A stretch of 64,000 nucleotides of DNA, taken from contig NHZP01000005.1 of assembly GCA_003313425.1 (NCBI GenBank), forward strand, positions 2,108,001 through 2,172,000, written 5' to 3'. This DNA is from Pseudopyrenochaeta lycopersici (taxonomy: Eukaryota > Ascomycota > Dothideomycetes > Pleosporales > Pseudopyrenochaetaceae). Shown piece by piece: positions 22,202-33,306 of the stretch. The position numbers and the translations under genes were made by a program. The notes beneath the pieces were generated by a model. The model had not been told where the DNA came from. It saw only the letters and a list, made by a program, of their open reading frames with translations, and ran no database searches. Every line of letters starts with the position of its first letter. The first letter of the stretch is position 1.

Positions 22202-23080
22202 CACGTCGAGCTCATAGCAATTCAAGCCGCACTCGAACTCCTCTCAGCCATTTGGTCTCCCGACACGATTGCCCGATTCAGAGACAGGGCCAGAGATCTC
22301 ACCTATGTGATAGTAAGCGACAGTCAGACAGCCATTAGAGCAGTGGAGCGACCTTCTCGCCAGAGTGGTCAAGCCGTGATTCGGCTGATCGTGAACACCG
22401 TACTAGACTTAAGAAGACGAGGAGGGCCAGATGTTCGTGTCCAATGGGTTCCCGCACACGCGAAAACCACAGGAAGTGAGAAAGCAGATGACCTAGCAAA
22501 GAAAGCGACAAGTGAAGACCTGCCGCCGATATCCGGACTCACACTACCGTCGGCGCTGAAAAGGATTCACGCCCTCTTACCAAGGACAAAACTGGATAAG
22601 CGGTACCCCTAGACGCAGCACTACCTGGCCGACACGCGAATCATGTACGACAACCTCACATATAAGAAAGCAGCGATACTGTGCCAACTACGTACTAGAA
22701 AGAGTCGGCTCAAGAGTTACCTTGCGAAAATAGGCGCCACGAATTCAGACTTATGCAAGTGTGAAAGACAGACCCCAGAAACTGTTCGCCACTTCCTCTT
22801 CGAATGTTCATGATGGGACGAGCTCCGTCCAGCACTACGGAAAGTCGCAGGTAACAGGTGGGGCGACCTGTCCTTCTTCTTAGGAGGACAGTCGGAACAA
22901 CAGCTACCCTCGGGCGAACCACTAGATGGAAAGGTGGAGTCTTGGAAACCTAACCGCAATGTGCTCAACAGGACTGTTGAGTTTGTTATTGCCACTAGAC
23001 ACCTAGGGTGAACGCGATACTGTAGGACCCTCCAGGTCACAGGTTATATCCTCGCGGACTCGAAGTTGGCCAGCTGGTAA
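22202..23080 (+). pseudogene. LINE ORF2, RNase H and C-terminal part
   Basis: Continues the LINE after the gypsy insertion: HVELIAIQAALELLSAIW, VIVSDSQTAIRAV, VQWVPAHAKTTGSEKADDLA (RNase H catalytic region with His), then after one TAG at 22612 the C-terminal zinc-like region CKCERQTPETVRHFLFEC. Ends at TAA 23078-23080. Damaged by a few nonsense changes only. Confidence 0.8.
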
Positions 23081-23303
23081 TGAGAAGGTCGACGGTCGGG
23101 AAACGGCTCTCGGATACGAAGGACCGTGGGGACAAGAGTAAGGCAGGTCCTGGACGGTATAACTACAAGGAGTAGAGAGGTCAGAGTCGAGAGGGACGAA
23201 GCTGCTTTGGGCTTGGAATGAAGCGTGGGCGTACCGAGGTCTAAGCGATTAGGTTAGATGGGATAGTCAGCCTATGGGCCTTCTGGGCACCCTGTGGCGT
23301 AAG

Positions 23304-23338
<35 letters not shown>
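23081..23338 (+). repeat. LINE 3' untranslated region with (ATCA)n tail
   Basis: After the ORF2 stop there is about 220 bp of non-coding sequence. Then, from 23303 to 23338, an uninterrupted run of ATCA units ends the element. Short tandem tails of this kind replace poly(A) in several Tad1-clade LINEs. Confidence 0.7.
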
Positions 23339-23485
23339 CCACCGTTTCATTAATGGCCTGGCCCACTAAATTTAGCGGCCCGCACCTACTAAACGCAAAT
23401 GGCTCATAACACGTCCAACGCGATTAAAGAGTCGACGCGTTCTGACGCGAATAAATAGAGGGTCAACACAAAAAACAACGACGGT

Positions 23486-25803
23486 TTGACTACGATGGCA
23501 TCCTCCCGGAGTTTGCCCGATACTCTATTTATCGGACAGACATTCGCATCAATCGATGAAGCAAAAGAGTCGGTTCTTCACGTCATGGTAACCCAGAGGC
23601 TTTCATTCAGAGTAAACTACAGCGATCGGACGAGATTCCACGCCATTTGCCGCTCGAGCGAAGGAACTGGATGCAAATTCTTCCTCCGGATCGCTTATAT
23701 GAATCGATCCGATCAATTTGGGCTTCGGAAATTGATCCCTCATACCTGCGATCTTAGCTCCCATCAGGATTGGAAAGTATCAAGGTCTGCAAAGCTCATT
23801 GCCCACCGACACGGGGATATGGTTAAGAGCGACTTTCGAACGAGGCCACGCCAGATCCAGACTGTTGAAAGACTTCAGCACTCAAATCAGATACCGTACC
23901 ATCAAGCGTGGCGTGCAAAGAAGGAGATCCAAAAGAGTGCCTTCATTGACAGGACGGAGTCCTTCCAACTCATTCTTTCGTTCCTTCGGACAATTACGGA
24001 TAACGGACTTGATACGGATATGGATCTGGATGACGAAGGAAACTATGCTACTTCGAGGGCGAACGATGCCTTCTCGACGAATGAGGATGATTTCTTCGAA
24101 TGGTGCTACGTGGCACCAAGAGCTTGCGTTCATGCATTTTGGCACTCTCGGCAGTTTATATGAAGTCGGATAAGAACCTGGTTCTCCTTGTTCTTACAAC
24201 ACTTGACGCCAACGAGGAGATCCTACCATTGATGTGGGGATTCGCCAGAAACGAGTCTAAAGAATCGTGGCTCAGCTTTCTGCATGGTTTTAGGGAATAC
24301 TTTCTGGTCAACCTTGATACTACCGAGAAAGAACCTGACGATTTCGAGCATCTTACAATCGTCAGCGATCGAGCAAAAGGTCTGGTTCCAGCTGTTACGG
24401 TGGTTTTCCCAAAGGCTTTCCATTATCACTGCACGCAACATCTTGCCGAGAATGTTGGAAACGAATTCGGAAGAAGGGTTGAGAAGATATTCAGAGCTGC
24501 TTGTCTAGTCGAGACTAAGGCTAAATTTAAAGCTTTTTTGGACCAGATCGAGTCTCTTTCTGTTCCTGCACGTCACTATCTGGATCAGATCGATACAAAG
24601 CACTACGCAACATCATATGCACCACTGGTCGATTTCCCACGGTTTGGTCAAACATGTTCCAATATTTCTGAGTCAATAAATAGCGCATGGATGGTAAGTT
24701 GAATCTGTTAGAGAGCCTGTTATTCTATTCGGACTAAGATCAAGCCATAGGAGGCTCGTGACTTACCGATTCTCCATTCACTTCATCATATATGGACATA
24801 TATGATGTCCAAGTTCTACGAAAGACGTCATAAGCCCCAGAAAGACGACAACTATACCAACTATGCCATGGCATATTTCCAGAAAGAGCTCGAGGAGAGT
24901 AACCAGTACCTTGTAACTCCTCAAGAGCGCGAGAACATGGTAGCTCTGGCATACCGAGCAAACCCAGGGGACCGGAAGACTCGTCTCGTTCAGCTTAAAG
25001 CTCAGAAATGCTCCTGTCTCGCTTTCCAGGATCACAAAATTCCTTGTAGACATGCGATTGCTGTCTGTCAGTTCTTCAATGCCAAACCCGAGAATTATAT
25101 CGCCAAGTTCTACGAGATATCTGAGTATCGTGAGCAGTACAAGTACTCTCTGATGCCAGTTTTACTCGACGATCTCGAACCTGATGGCATTACAAAGCCA
25201 CCTCCTGACGCTCCCTCGCGAGGTCGCCCAGTCAAGAGAAGGATGAAGCGAAGGACGCGGGAGACAGAGGCCCGGAGGCTTGGAAATCTAGCATCATCAA
25301 GCGGTCGGAAAGAGCAACAGGATGAGGCTCGAAACCAGTATCAATCAGGCGCAACATGCTACCAGGCTCAGGGAATTAGAGCTGCTAGGCAAGCAGTAAA
25401 CGGGAACAGAAACAACGAACACGGTCAACCTCATGCAGCACAGGCATCTACAACGGAAGCAGAACATTCAACCTTGCGATCCCCATCTGCCGAACCGCCA
25501 GTCTCTCAGCCAATCGTAGACCAGCAGCTACGGCCAGATGTGGACGAACAGCAAAGCAGCAGCTTTCACGTAAATCTAGCCGCTTCACAAGTCACTTACA
25601 TCGATTCCACCGTTATGAACAATACCTTTACATTCGGAACATCTAGCTCTGTTCCAAATATCACCATTAATGTCGCATCAAGTCCACCAGGTGGAAACAA
25701 AAGACCCGTGGCAAGTGGAGATGAGGAGAGTAATGTCCAAAGCGAAGAGCCTCCAGCCCTATCAACGCGATCAAGAAAAAGAGCTCGAACGGACCAATCG
25801 TGA
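23486..25803 (+). pseudogene. MULE transposase with SWIM zinc finger, two exons, small deletion
   Basis: Start at 23486 (MTTMASSRSLPDTLFIG). Residues about 10-110 form a FAR1/WRKY-like DNA-binding region (FHAICRSSEGTGCKF, then LIPHTCDLSSH). The MULE catalytic domain follows (VAPRACVHAFWHSRQF, LVLTTLDANEEILPLMWG, VSDRAKGLVPAV, HYHCTQHLAENV). An intron at 24694-24750 (GTAAGT...CATAG) joins SAWM to EARDLPIL in frame. The SWIM finger is CSCLAFQDHKIPCRHAIAVC near 25010-25070. A long Ser/Gln-rich tail ends in a basic patch at 25801. Near 24160 a short deletion joins SRQF directly to YMKSDKN, shifting frame and removing the segment that normally carries the first catalytic Asp. It has almost no RIP-type stops. 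Confidence 0.8.
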
Positions 25804-25916
25804 GAATATGGATAGAGATTTAGATCTATTATAATACAAACTTTGACCTTTCTCTTTATGTAAAACTGCTGCTACTTTTGTCTGCTGTCCGAAAGCATCT
25901 GTGGGGGGCGGGAAGC

Positions 25917-26079
25917 TGTCAGAATTTTAATGAATGTGTTGGTCAGAAAATTGATTATTTATTTATTGTTGTTCTGTCTGTTCTTTTTTATAGCTCCTCT
26001 GCTTCCGGAGGTTCTGTAGATCGCAATAGTTATCGGTCCTACTATTTATCGCTCTTTCCTTGTATTTAACAATCTGACA
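25917..26079 (-). repeat. 3' LTR of copia-2
   Basis: 163 bp, begins TGTCAGAATTTTAATG and ends AACAATCTGACA. By eye it differs from the other LTR at three positions, all C/T or G/A transitions. Confidence 0.9.
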
Positions 26080-26127
26080 CACCCCCTTAGCTTGGAGTGA
26101 TCTTCTAAGCTGTCAAAAACTTATATC

Positions 26128-29100
26128 TTATGCGATTGTCAGATCCTCTATTTGAGTCTGTATGTCTTTGAGTTTTAACTCTTTTGCTAAGGCCGGTTTC
26201 TTGTTTACTAGTCCTAATTAATTAAGAAAGTTCTCCTATTTGTTTGAGGGCAGCGCTTTGGTAAGTCTATCTGCTATTATTTGCGAGGACTTTACGTATT
26301 TAACTTGAATTCGTCTAAGCAATACTTCCTGTCGTAGCTAGTGATTGTGGATGTCTACATGTCGAAGTTTGGTTTGGAGTTTTGCAATCTCTTCCGTCAC
26401 AAGTTGAATTGTCTGTGTATTGTCGCATTAAATTGTAATAGTCGACTCCGGCAATGATATTTAGAGCTCCTTGAGAAGTCGCGAGGTAAAGATAGCTTCC
26501 TTTGCTACTTAGGAGAGTGCGAGCAGTTCTGCTTCAGTCGTTGAGGTAGTAACCGTGTCCTGTTTACTTGCTCTCTAGGTAACAAGACCACCGAATAGCT
26601 TAATCACATAACCTTGCAAACTCTTTCTATCGACTGTATTATCGGCAAATGATGCGTCGCTGGCTACTTCAAGCTTGTCGCCTCCTCCCAATTGGAGTGC
26701 TCTTGATTTTGTCGCTGCAAGGTAGAGCAGGACTCTGTCAGCAGCCTCCTAGTGCTCCGTGCCAGGGTTGACAAGGAAGCGTGTAAGGCGCGATATTACG
26801 AAGGCGATATCTGGTCGTGTTGTAACGGCGGCAAATAGTAAGGAACTAATCTTACGCTGATATTTGTTGACTTCTGATAGTGATGCTAATCCCTTGCGTG
26901 GCTGGAGTTCAACGTTTGCTATTAGAGTATTATGTCGGACATCTTTCCTATCTGCAAGTCTGCTAATTTTGTTGGCATAGGCTAACTAGGAGAGTTGAAT
27001 TAATCGTTGTTCTCAGTCTCTAATAACTTCAACGCCGAGGAACCATTACAAGTCTTCTCCCCCTGTAAAGGTGTATCTTTCTCGAAGAGCCTTGATAGCT
27101 TATTAAGCTTCTACCTCCTTCTTCTAGTAATAGGCTAAGATAATGTCATCGACGTAAAAGAAGATGATAATGCCATCCTTGATCATGCAGCAGGCTTCAT
27201 GTGGCACTTATTTGAAGCCTAGTTTAGTGAGGGTTAAGACGAATTCTTTCTGCCATAGGAGCGGTGAAATTCGAAGACCGTAAAGTGCCTTTTCAAGCTT
27301 AAGGATCGTTCCAGGCTTCTAGTATCCTCGTAGCATTCTCATGTAGATTTCTCTATCTATTGTTGCATGCACGAATGCGTTAGTAACGTCGTACTGTTTG
27401 AGTTCAAGGTTGAACTTGGCAGCGATTGCCATGAGCATTCGAAAAGACCTGCTGGCTAAAGTGGCTGCGTATGTGTCCTGTGATGTGATGTTTCGTTGCT
27501 GATCGCCACGAACGACTAGTCGTGCTTTGCATTTAATAAGGCGATGGTGTTTGTCCAATTTGTAGGTATACACCCACATGCAGTCTAATATTTAGCGGCC
27601 TTTCCGTTTAATAGGAGTGATTGGCACTTCAGCCCAGGACTTCATTTGTTCATGGCTCCTTAGGTGTTCTCGTTCTGCTTCCTTGAACATTTCGTGCAGA
27701 GGATGATCTTCAAGCTTTGAGTAAGTCGTCGGAAGAGGTGGCAATTGGTTTCGGTGAGGCTTCACCCCCTTTGCCAGCATTCTCTTCAGCTGTGCCTTGT
27801 CAATAGGCTTGCCTTCGTGTTCCCCTACGTGCCCTGCTTAAGTGCCGGCCATAAATGCTGCTGCCCATGGTTCTGTTTTTGACGAGCCTTGTGTCGTCGT
27901 GCTATTAGCTTCAAGTTCGTCAGTCCACGCCTGGCTAAGGAGAGCTACAGGTGGCGGAGTGTCTGGCGGCGTTGGGTATAAGTCCATCACCTTTCTACTT
28001 TGGCAATTTCTTGACTTTTGACCTTGTGGGCTTGAACTCTTTCCCATTATTGTATCGTCTTCGTAGAACGACCTAGTCTCAGGCTGTTCCTGTCGCGGTG
28101 GCGTAGGCAGTTCAATTATTTTCACCCACGTTGCGATCTCCTGCAGGGTATTGTGCATAAGGTTGTCCATGAGGTCTTCCGTTTTGCCGCTAAACACTAC
28201 GCTTTCGTCGAAGACTACGTCTCTTATGCTGATAACTTTAGCTAGTAACGGGATCCAAACTCGGTAGATGTTTGTAGATTAATAGCCAATAAGATAGCTA
28301 ATCCAGGCCTTTGGATCCAAGCGTTGCAGTCGCGACTTTCTTCGGTGGGTATCGTCGGTCATTGCAAATGCCTTGCAGCCATATGCTTTAAGATGAGCTT
28401 GGTTTGGTTTCCGTGGTCCAGTGACGATACTATTCATAGCAGCGACCCTTGTAAAGAATACCTCGTATAGGCTTTTCCAGCGGTTTGAGTAGTTCGGCGT
28501 TCTATTGTATAGGTATACTGCCGCTCTTGTGATTTCTGGCCATAGTTCCCAGGGGAGATTAGCATCCAGTCGTATCGTGCGTGCCTTTTCTTTTATCACA
28601 CCCCCTGAGCGTTCTCCTCCGCTATTCTGTGATTGGGTATTAGGAGCAGAAGGCTCGACCTTCATGCCTTTGGACGTGCACCATCTTTTAACTTCTGGCT
28701 TGACGGTCACTATCTCGTTGTCCGTCTTAATTACTTTTACAGAAATATTGAACTGCGTATATAGGAAGCAAGTGAAATTATCCAGTAATCGAATAATAGA
28801 TCGTGCTGGTCTGTTGTCAGTGAAGTAGAAATCCCAGTTATATGCCGAGAATCGGTCAGTGATCAGCATTTGGCTCTTTTCCTTTGAGTAGCTCCCGACT
28901 TCGTAGTCGTGAAAGTCGATCGCGATTCGTTCTCCCGGCCCTTCTTCGCTTAGTCGAGGTTCTCTGCGGATCCTGCGCTTTGATTTGGCTCTCCTACATG
29001 CGTCGCACTCGACTGTAGTGACGCCTTTGATGCGCACCCCCTCAGATTGTTGGACGAGGTGTTCGATCGCTGCGGGCCCTGGATGCCCTAGGCGCTTATG

Positions 29101-30945
29101 CTATAGTATTGCGCTTGCTCTTTGTGGCGCCCGCTTGGTTCGAGAGTTGAATCGGGTGTGAAAGGCACTGTCGTTTGCATCTGATTGCTCGAGTACCCAT
29201 TGGTCGTGTGCTTCTGTTAGGTATGCGATGATTGAGTTGTCCTATCTCCGTAGTGTCGTTGGCTCTTGTTTATTATCCTACCAGATCCCCTGTCTTCTAA
29301 GTAGTCTGAATGACACTAGGTTACAGAGGAGGTCAGGACACCAAGCCACGTTATCAAGCCTTAGAGTATGCTTTCTTTCCACTCCTTGGGTTTTGACGTA
29401 CACTGTCCTATAGCCTTTAATCCAGACTTGTGTATTGCCTGCCTAAATGCAGTCTCCCATTACCGGCTCGCGAAGGTGTTCGATTCGATTAATGTTATTG
29501 CAGATGTGTGCGGTCGAGCCGGAGTCAAGGATGAATGCATTCTTAAGTGGGTATTCTCGACCACTAGCATTGAACGTTGATGCGGCCATGACCGCTTCAG
29601 TAGTTGCTATAACACGACCTTCTAGTCAATCTGTTGATAGGTCTGGTGTTTGTGATGTTTTAATGCGCGGCGTAATCGATCGCGATGCGGAGGAAAGGCG
29701 CGGTTTCTTAGCCTCTGGGCTTGATTCCTGTATCGCCCTCTGTAAGTCATTATCATTATCAATTTTGTACTGTACTAGTTTAGTGATACTTTGATTTGGC
29801 TTAAACCACTTAGGTGCCTTATCAGTATACACGTAGTAACAGTCTAATAAGTTGTGGCGCTGTCCACAAGCAGGACAATCATCTCCAGCTGCCGCTGTAT
29901 TCCCAATCGGGAACTGCTTGGATTTGGTCATTTGACCATCACGTTTTCGTTTCTGCCTAGGTTTCCCCTGGCCGCCCTGTGAGGGGGCAGATAGCGCTCT
30001 TTCCAACACACTCAGGGCGTCCCCATTTTGTGTGCCCTGAACGGATGCACCGTTAGAGACGTATGATGCTTCTCCCGCAGCGAAAGCGCTCTTCTGCGTG
30101 CCCTTTAATGGGTGGGATAGGCTCATATGGTCGCGGAAGAGTTTCATCATCTTCTTCCTATTAATGGTTGTTCTGTCATATCCAGGACCAGAGAAGGTAG
30201 CTACCCATGTTGGGGCCACCTTCGAGACAGCGCCTAGGAAGTCATTTTTCACATCTTCTGTTTGCAGCACCTCGCTAACCTTTAGGGTTTCAGCTCGGGT
30301 TGCTGCTCGATCGTACTCGGTCAGCCATGTTTCCCAATTGCTTAGGGTTCTCATTGGCCTGAGTGCAGCGTAGTACTTTTCTCGCGCTTTAGTTCGTTCT
30401 TCCTGTAGGTCAACACCTACCGTCTCCCGGAGGGAGGTTACCTATTCCCGGACCGACTTACCCGACTCACAGCAGCTTAGTTGCAGATAAGGTGAGACAG
30501 TGGCTAGTATATGCTCGATCAGCTTCTCGTACTTCGTCCTTTCTTCTTGATATTCCTTATCTAAGAGCTTGTACGATTTAAGGTGTATCTTATAGTTATC
30601 GCGGTCCTCTTTATATGCTTCCTGTCCACTCTAGGAGAGTTCGGAGATCCTTGTTAGAATAGTAGCGGAAGGAATCTCCTCTTGTTGTGTTAGTTGCGTG
30701 TTTCCGCGCGTTCGAGAGCTTGACGTAGTGCTCCTCGCCAAAACTGTCGCTGCAGGTTGATAATCGGCAATGTTCAGTAATCGTGGAACTGTTAGCTTCC
30801 GTTTCAGTTCTTCAGTACCTTCCGGGTCGACGAGGGGCCAGTTCCTCAATGATTCGCACTTCATCTTAAACTGGCGGTACCAGGCCGTCCAGCTGTTGTA
30901 ATCGGTTAGGACGACGGTCGCGTCCCTTGTGCTTAGGGTTGCCAT
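26128..30945 (-). pseudogene. copia-2 gag-pol, 1606 codons, one frame with nonsense codons only
   Basis: ATG 30945 (MATLSTRDATVVL) to TAA 26128, all domains in one frame. Gag: 30945-29626 with zinc knuckle CPACGQRHNLLDC. Protease: about 29560 (FILDSGSTAHICN). Integrase: 29037-28279, with HKRLGHPG and a Cys pair CDACRRAKSKRR, then IAIDFHDYE, IKTDNE and SGGERSGGVIKEKAR. The acidic/proline-rich hinge covers 28200-27590. Reverse transcriptase: 27579 onward (KARLVVRGDQQ, VTNAFVHA, ALYGLRISPLLW, IIFFYVDDIILA). RNase H: ASDASFADN, TTEAELLALS and KLRHVDIHNH near 26350. About 20 stops, mostly TAG at Gln/Trp codons, make this copy inactive. No frameshift was seen. Confidence 0.85.
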
Positions 30946-30982
30946 CGTTTCGGTGTGTAATCGAGGCAGTAAGACTCTTAAT

Positions 30983-31145
30983 TGTTAGAATTTTAATGAA
31001 TGTGTTAGTCAGAAAATTGATTATTTATTTATTGTTGTTCTGTCTGTTCTTTTTTATAGCTCCTCTGCTTCCGGAGGTTCCGTAGATCGCAATAGTTATC
31101 GGTCCTACTATTTATCGCTCTTTCCTTGTATTTAACAATCTGACA
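30983..31145 (-). repeat. 5' LTR of copia-2
   Basis: 163 bp, begins TGTTAGAATTTTAATG. It lies about 38 bp upstream of the gag ATG on the minus strand and is followed by the target duplication GAAGC at 31146-31150. Confidence 0.9.
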
Positions 31146-31162
31146 GAAGCCTACTAATAAAA

Positions 31163-31300
31163 CGGTGGCATTTGGGTCAGAAACAGTGGTATTTGGGCAA
31201 TTTTCCGAGCTGATGTCACGTGTGTGGTACTGTACTAAAAACCAGTGGTAGATGGGCAATTTTTACGCCAAGCAGTGGTATTTTGGCAATTTGCCGTATT
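31163..31300 (+). repeat. Four diverged direct repeats of CAGTGGTATTTGGGCAATTT
   Basis: Units start near 31163, 31184, 31243 and 31273 and share the pattern (C/A)GTGG(T/C)A-T/G-TTGGGCAAT. They continue outward from the presumed right end of the MULE. They may be its subterminal transposase-binding repeats or part of another element end. Confidence 0.45.
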
Positions 31301-31355
31301 TTATTATCTTGCTCTGTTTAACATGTTAAGGGATTTCTTAACATGTTATACAGGA

Positions 31356-31367
31356 TGCCCATGTATG
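31356..31367. mobile_element. Isolated hAT terminus TGCCCATGTATG
   Basis: Identical to the outermost 12 bp of hAT elements D, J and K in right-end orientation. It is preceded by a 12-bp inverted pair (TAACATGTTAAG / CTTAACATGTTA, about 31319-31349), the type of subterminal palindrome seen in those copies. No matching left end was found, so this is probably the remnant end of another copy. Confidence 0.45.
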
Positions 31368-31379
31368 TAGTGGGCCAGC

Positions 31380-31930
31380 CGAAAACACACTAAAAATCAG
31401 GCCCTTGCAATCTTAAGAACAACTTTAATAACTTCTATAAACTATGCCTAGCCTTCTATACTTATTCACAGGCTCTTATTAAATCCCTAGATTTATAAGT
31501 CTTACCGTTCTCTAGATACAAAGTTTTGGCCCCCTGTTACGGTAACCACCGTGGTTCCCGCAACACCTGAATTGGCTAGCCCTGTCGAGGCCTGAGCTCG
31601 AGCACAGGCCTAGCCCCTGAGTATTCTTCTGCACCTAAGTTTCTGTTCTCTTCTCTTCTTCACGCAACGTCTTGTATTACACCTGAGATTGTACGTAGTA
31701 TAATAATCAAGCTATTAGTTAAGCGTTGAAATTCCCACTCGTAGCCTCTCGTGACACCCCCAATTCTATGCAAATTACTATATCTCAAGACCTACTGAAT
31801 GGAAACTCTTAAAAACCTAAGACATAGCTTAGAGTATATATACAAGGCTGTTAACAGAACCTTAAGATATAATATTAAGTTCTTGTTGAGATTGCAAGGG
31901 CCTGTTTTTCTGATTTTTGGTGTGTTTTCG
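31380..31930. mobile_element. Short non-coding TIR element carrying a solo LTR
   Basis: The ends are inverted copies of about 40 bp: CGAAAACACACTAAAAATC at 31380 and its complement ending GGTGTGTTTTCG at 31930, followed inside by CAGGCCCTTGCAATCT on both sides with a small gap on the right. Without the solo LTR it is about 325 bp, AT-rich and non-coding. No clear target duplication was found. Confidence 0.6.
31535..31756. repeat. Solo LTR (222 bp), gypsy-like
   Basis: Starts TGTTACGGTAACC and ends CTCTCGTGACA, flanked by the 5-bp duplication CCCCC at 31530-31534 and 31757-31761. No internal retrotransposon sequence remains, indicating LTR-LTR recombination. It is nested in the short TIR element. 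Confidence 0.75.
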
Positions 31931-32626
31931 ATTGACGTCGAGAAACAACAGCTGAGCGACCGGGTGTGGATCTGTTTCAGGCTATCAGTGCCTTGAGTCC
32001 GAGCTTCGGGTCACAGCGTTACGTACTTCGCATTTCGTATTTCGCTAACTTTGATTTGATCCACCCCACGATCTGGACTACAGTAGGAGCCTTGAATAGA
32101 GTTTCACCCGGGATAACCCATTTCCGTTCGTGTATGCCCATGAATTGGTCTACCTCCGGGAATGGGGAAATCTAACTCATTACTTCTTAGCCTTGGTCAA
32201 AGCATCCTGCAGAGCAATGCAACGAAGCGCCAGTTGCATGAGGATTCACAAACTCTGTTTACTAAGCTTGATTTGTGATTGCAAAGCGGTGAACACTATA
32301 CGCTCTATACGTTCTTGGGGGATTCTCATTTCGTTTAGCCCATCAGCGTCAGCCTATCTGTGGATACTGTCGCAAATGCTGAAGATTTCCATCATGATTT
32401 CCCAGCAAACATAATGAAGCGATTCCTGGAGCCAATCGACTTCTCCAACGGGAAGCCTCCCTGACCTCCGCCCCCTTCGTCGATGCATACAAAGGTATCC
32501 TGACTCGCTATCACGCAGATTCCACACAGTACGCTTTGGCACCATTTGACGCCCTTTGACGCCCTTTGACAAGCACAGGTCATCTCGATGAATATGTCGA
32601 GCGTCGGCGGAAGCATACGTATTGGT
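31931..32626. other. Unassigned sequence, possibly decayed coding DNA
   Basis: About 700 bp without a long open frame. Minus-strand translation gives coding-like fragments (VDQFMGIHERKWVIPGETLF near 32090-32150; TFVCIDEGGGG near 32480) separated by stops. I recognise no family. TTTGACGCCC is tandemly repeated near 32548-32566. Confidence 0.3.
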
Positions 32627-33306
32627 TCAATCTATCAAGTAAGTATCAAAATACCCAAAGTTCCCTCCAGCCGTCCACCTAAATCTTGACCGCGCCGTCA
32701 AAGAACAGCGCGGATTCCTCGTCCGTTTGCGTCGCCCTTGCAGTCGAAAATCGATCGTTTGCTCCAGATGCGTGGTTATAGATCCAGGGAACAACAGCTC
32801 ATCGTTGGGAAAAACTGCTCCGTAGCCTGATGTTGGGGCTAACATAGAAGCAACCATCGCATCAGGCGCAGTTTTCTCCACCGGTGCTTCCGTGACGACC
32901 ATTTGGGAAACAACTGGAGTTGGCAAGGTCGGCTCACACTCTACAAGAAGGGACATTGGCGCGGGCGCTGGCAGAGCTCAAACCGTCAGGTTCTTGGACC
33001 TTGCACTCTCCGGCGTCTCCACGACCCTTTCACAACTCTCCATATACCTCTGCCTCGTCTCGTTCAATGAATACCCATTTCTTCCGCAATCCGCTGCTGG
33101 GTAGAAATCTGTTACCTGTGCTGGATGGATAACGTTAAACAGAATCATGACGGCAAGCATTAACAGCGCGTCAAACATATACAGAAAAAGCTCGCGGCGT
33201 AGGAGGTACCCATTGCAAATATTCTACCACGCGGAAAACGCTTCTGAACATGATCAAGGCTGATGCGACGTACAGCGTGTACATGTTGCGTTTCCACGGT
33301 AAGTGG

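Larger units (their letters stand above)
15891..23338 (+). mobile_element. Tad1-like LINE, 5'-truncated, interrupted by gypsy element
   Basis: Plus-strand non-LTR retrotransposon. Its reverse transcriptase starts abruptly at the copia-1 LTR boundary (QGSPLSPILF), continues to 16937, and resumes at 22202 with an RNase H domain and a C-terminal Cys/His region. It ends in a tail of ATCA repeats at 23303-23338. Removing the gypsy element and one CGAGC copy joins GYTAS to HVELIAIQAALELL, a continuous RNase H start. Confidence 0.8.
25917..31145 (-). mobile_element. Complete Ty1/copia retrotransposon copia-2, 5229 bp
   Basis: LTRs of 163 bp at 25917-26079 and 30983-31145, both TG...CA, flanked by the 5-bp duplication GAAGC (25912-25916 and 31146-31150). 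A purine-rich AAGGGGGTG lies next to the left (3') LTR on the minus strand. The interior holds one gag-pol frame. It is inserted in the 3' flank of the MULE gene. Confidence 0.9.
23339..31168 (+). mobile_element. MULE-type DNA transposon interrupted by copia-2
   Basis: Candidate terminal inverted repeats are CCACCGTTTCATTAATGG at 23339 and its near-complement ending AATAAAACGGTGG at 31168. Between them lie a MULE transposase gene and the copia-2 insertion (25917-31145). Without copia-2 the element is about 2.6 kb. No 9-bp target duplication was found next to these ends, and related repeats continue to about 31300, so the right boundary may lie further out. Confidence 0.55.
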
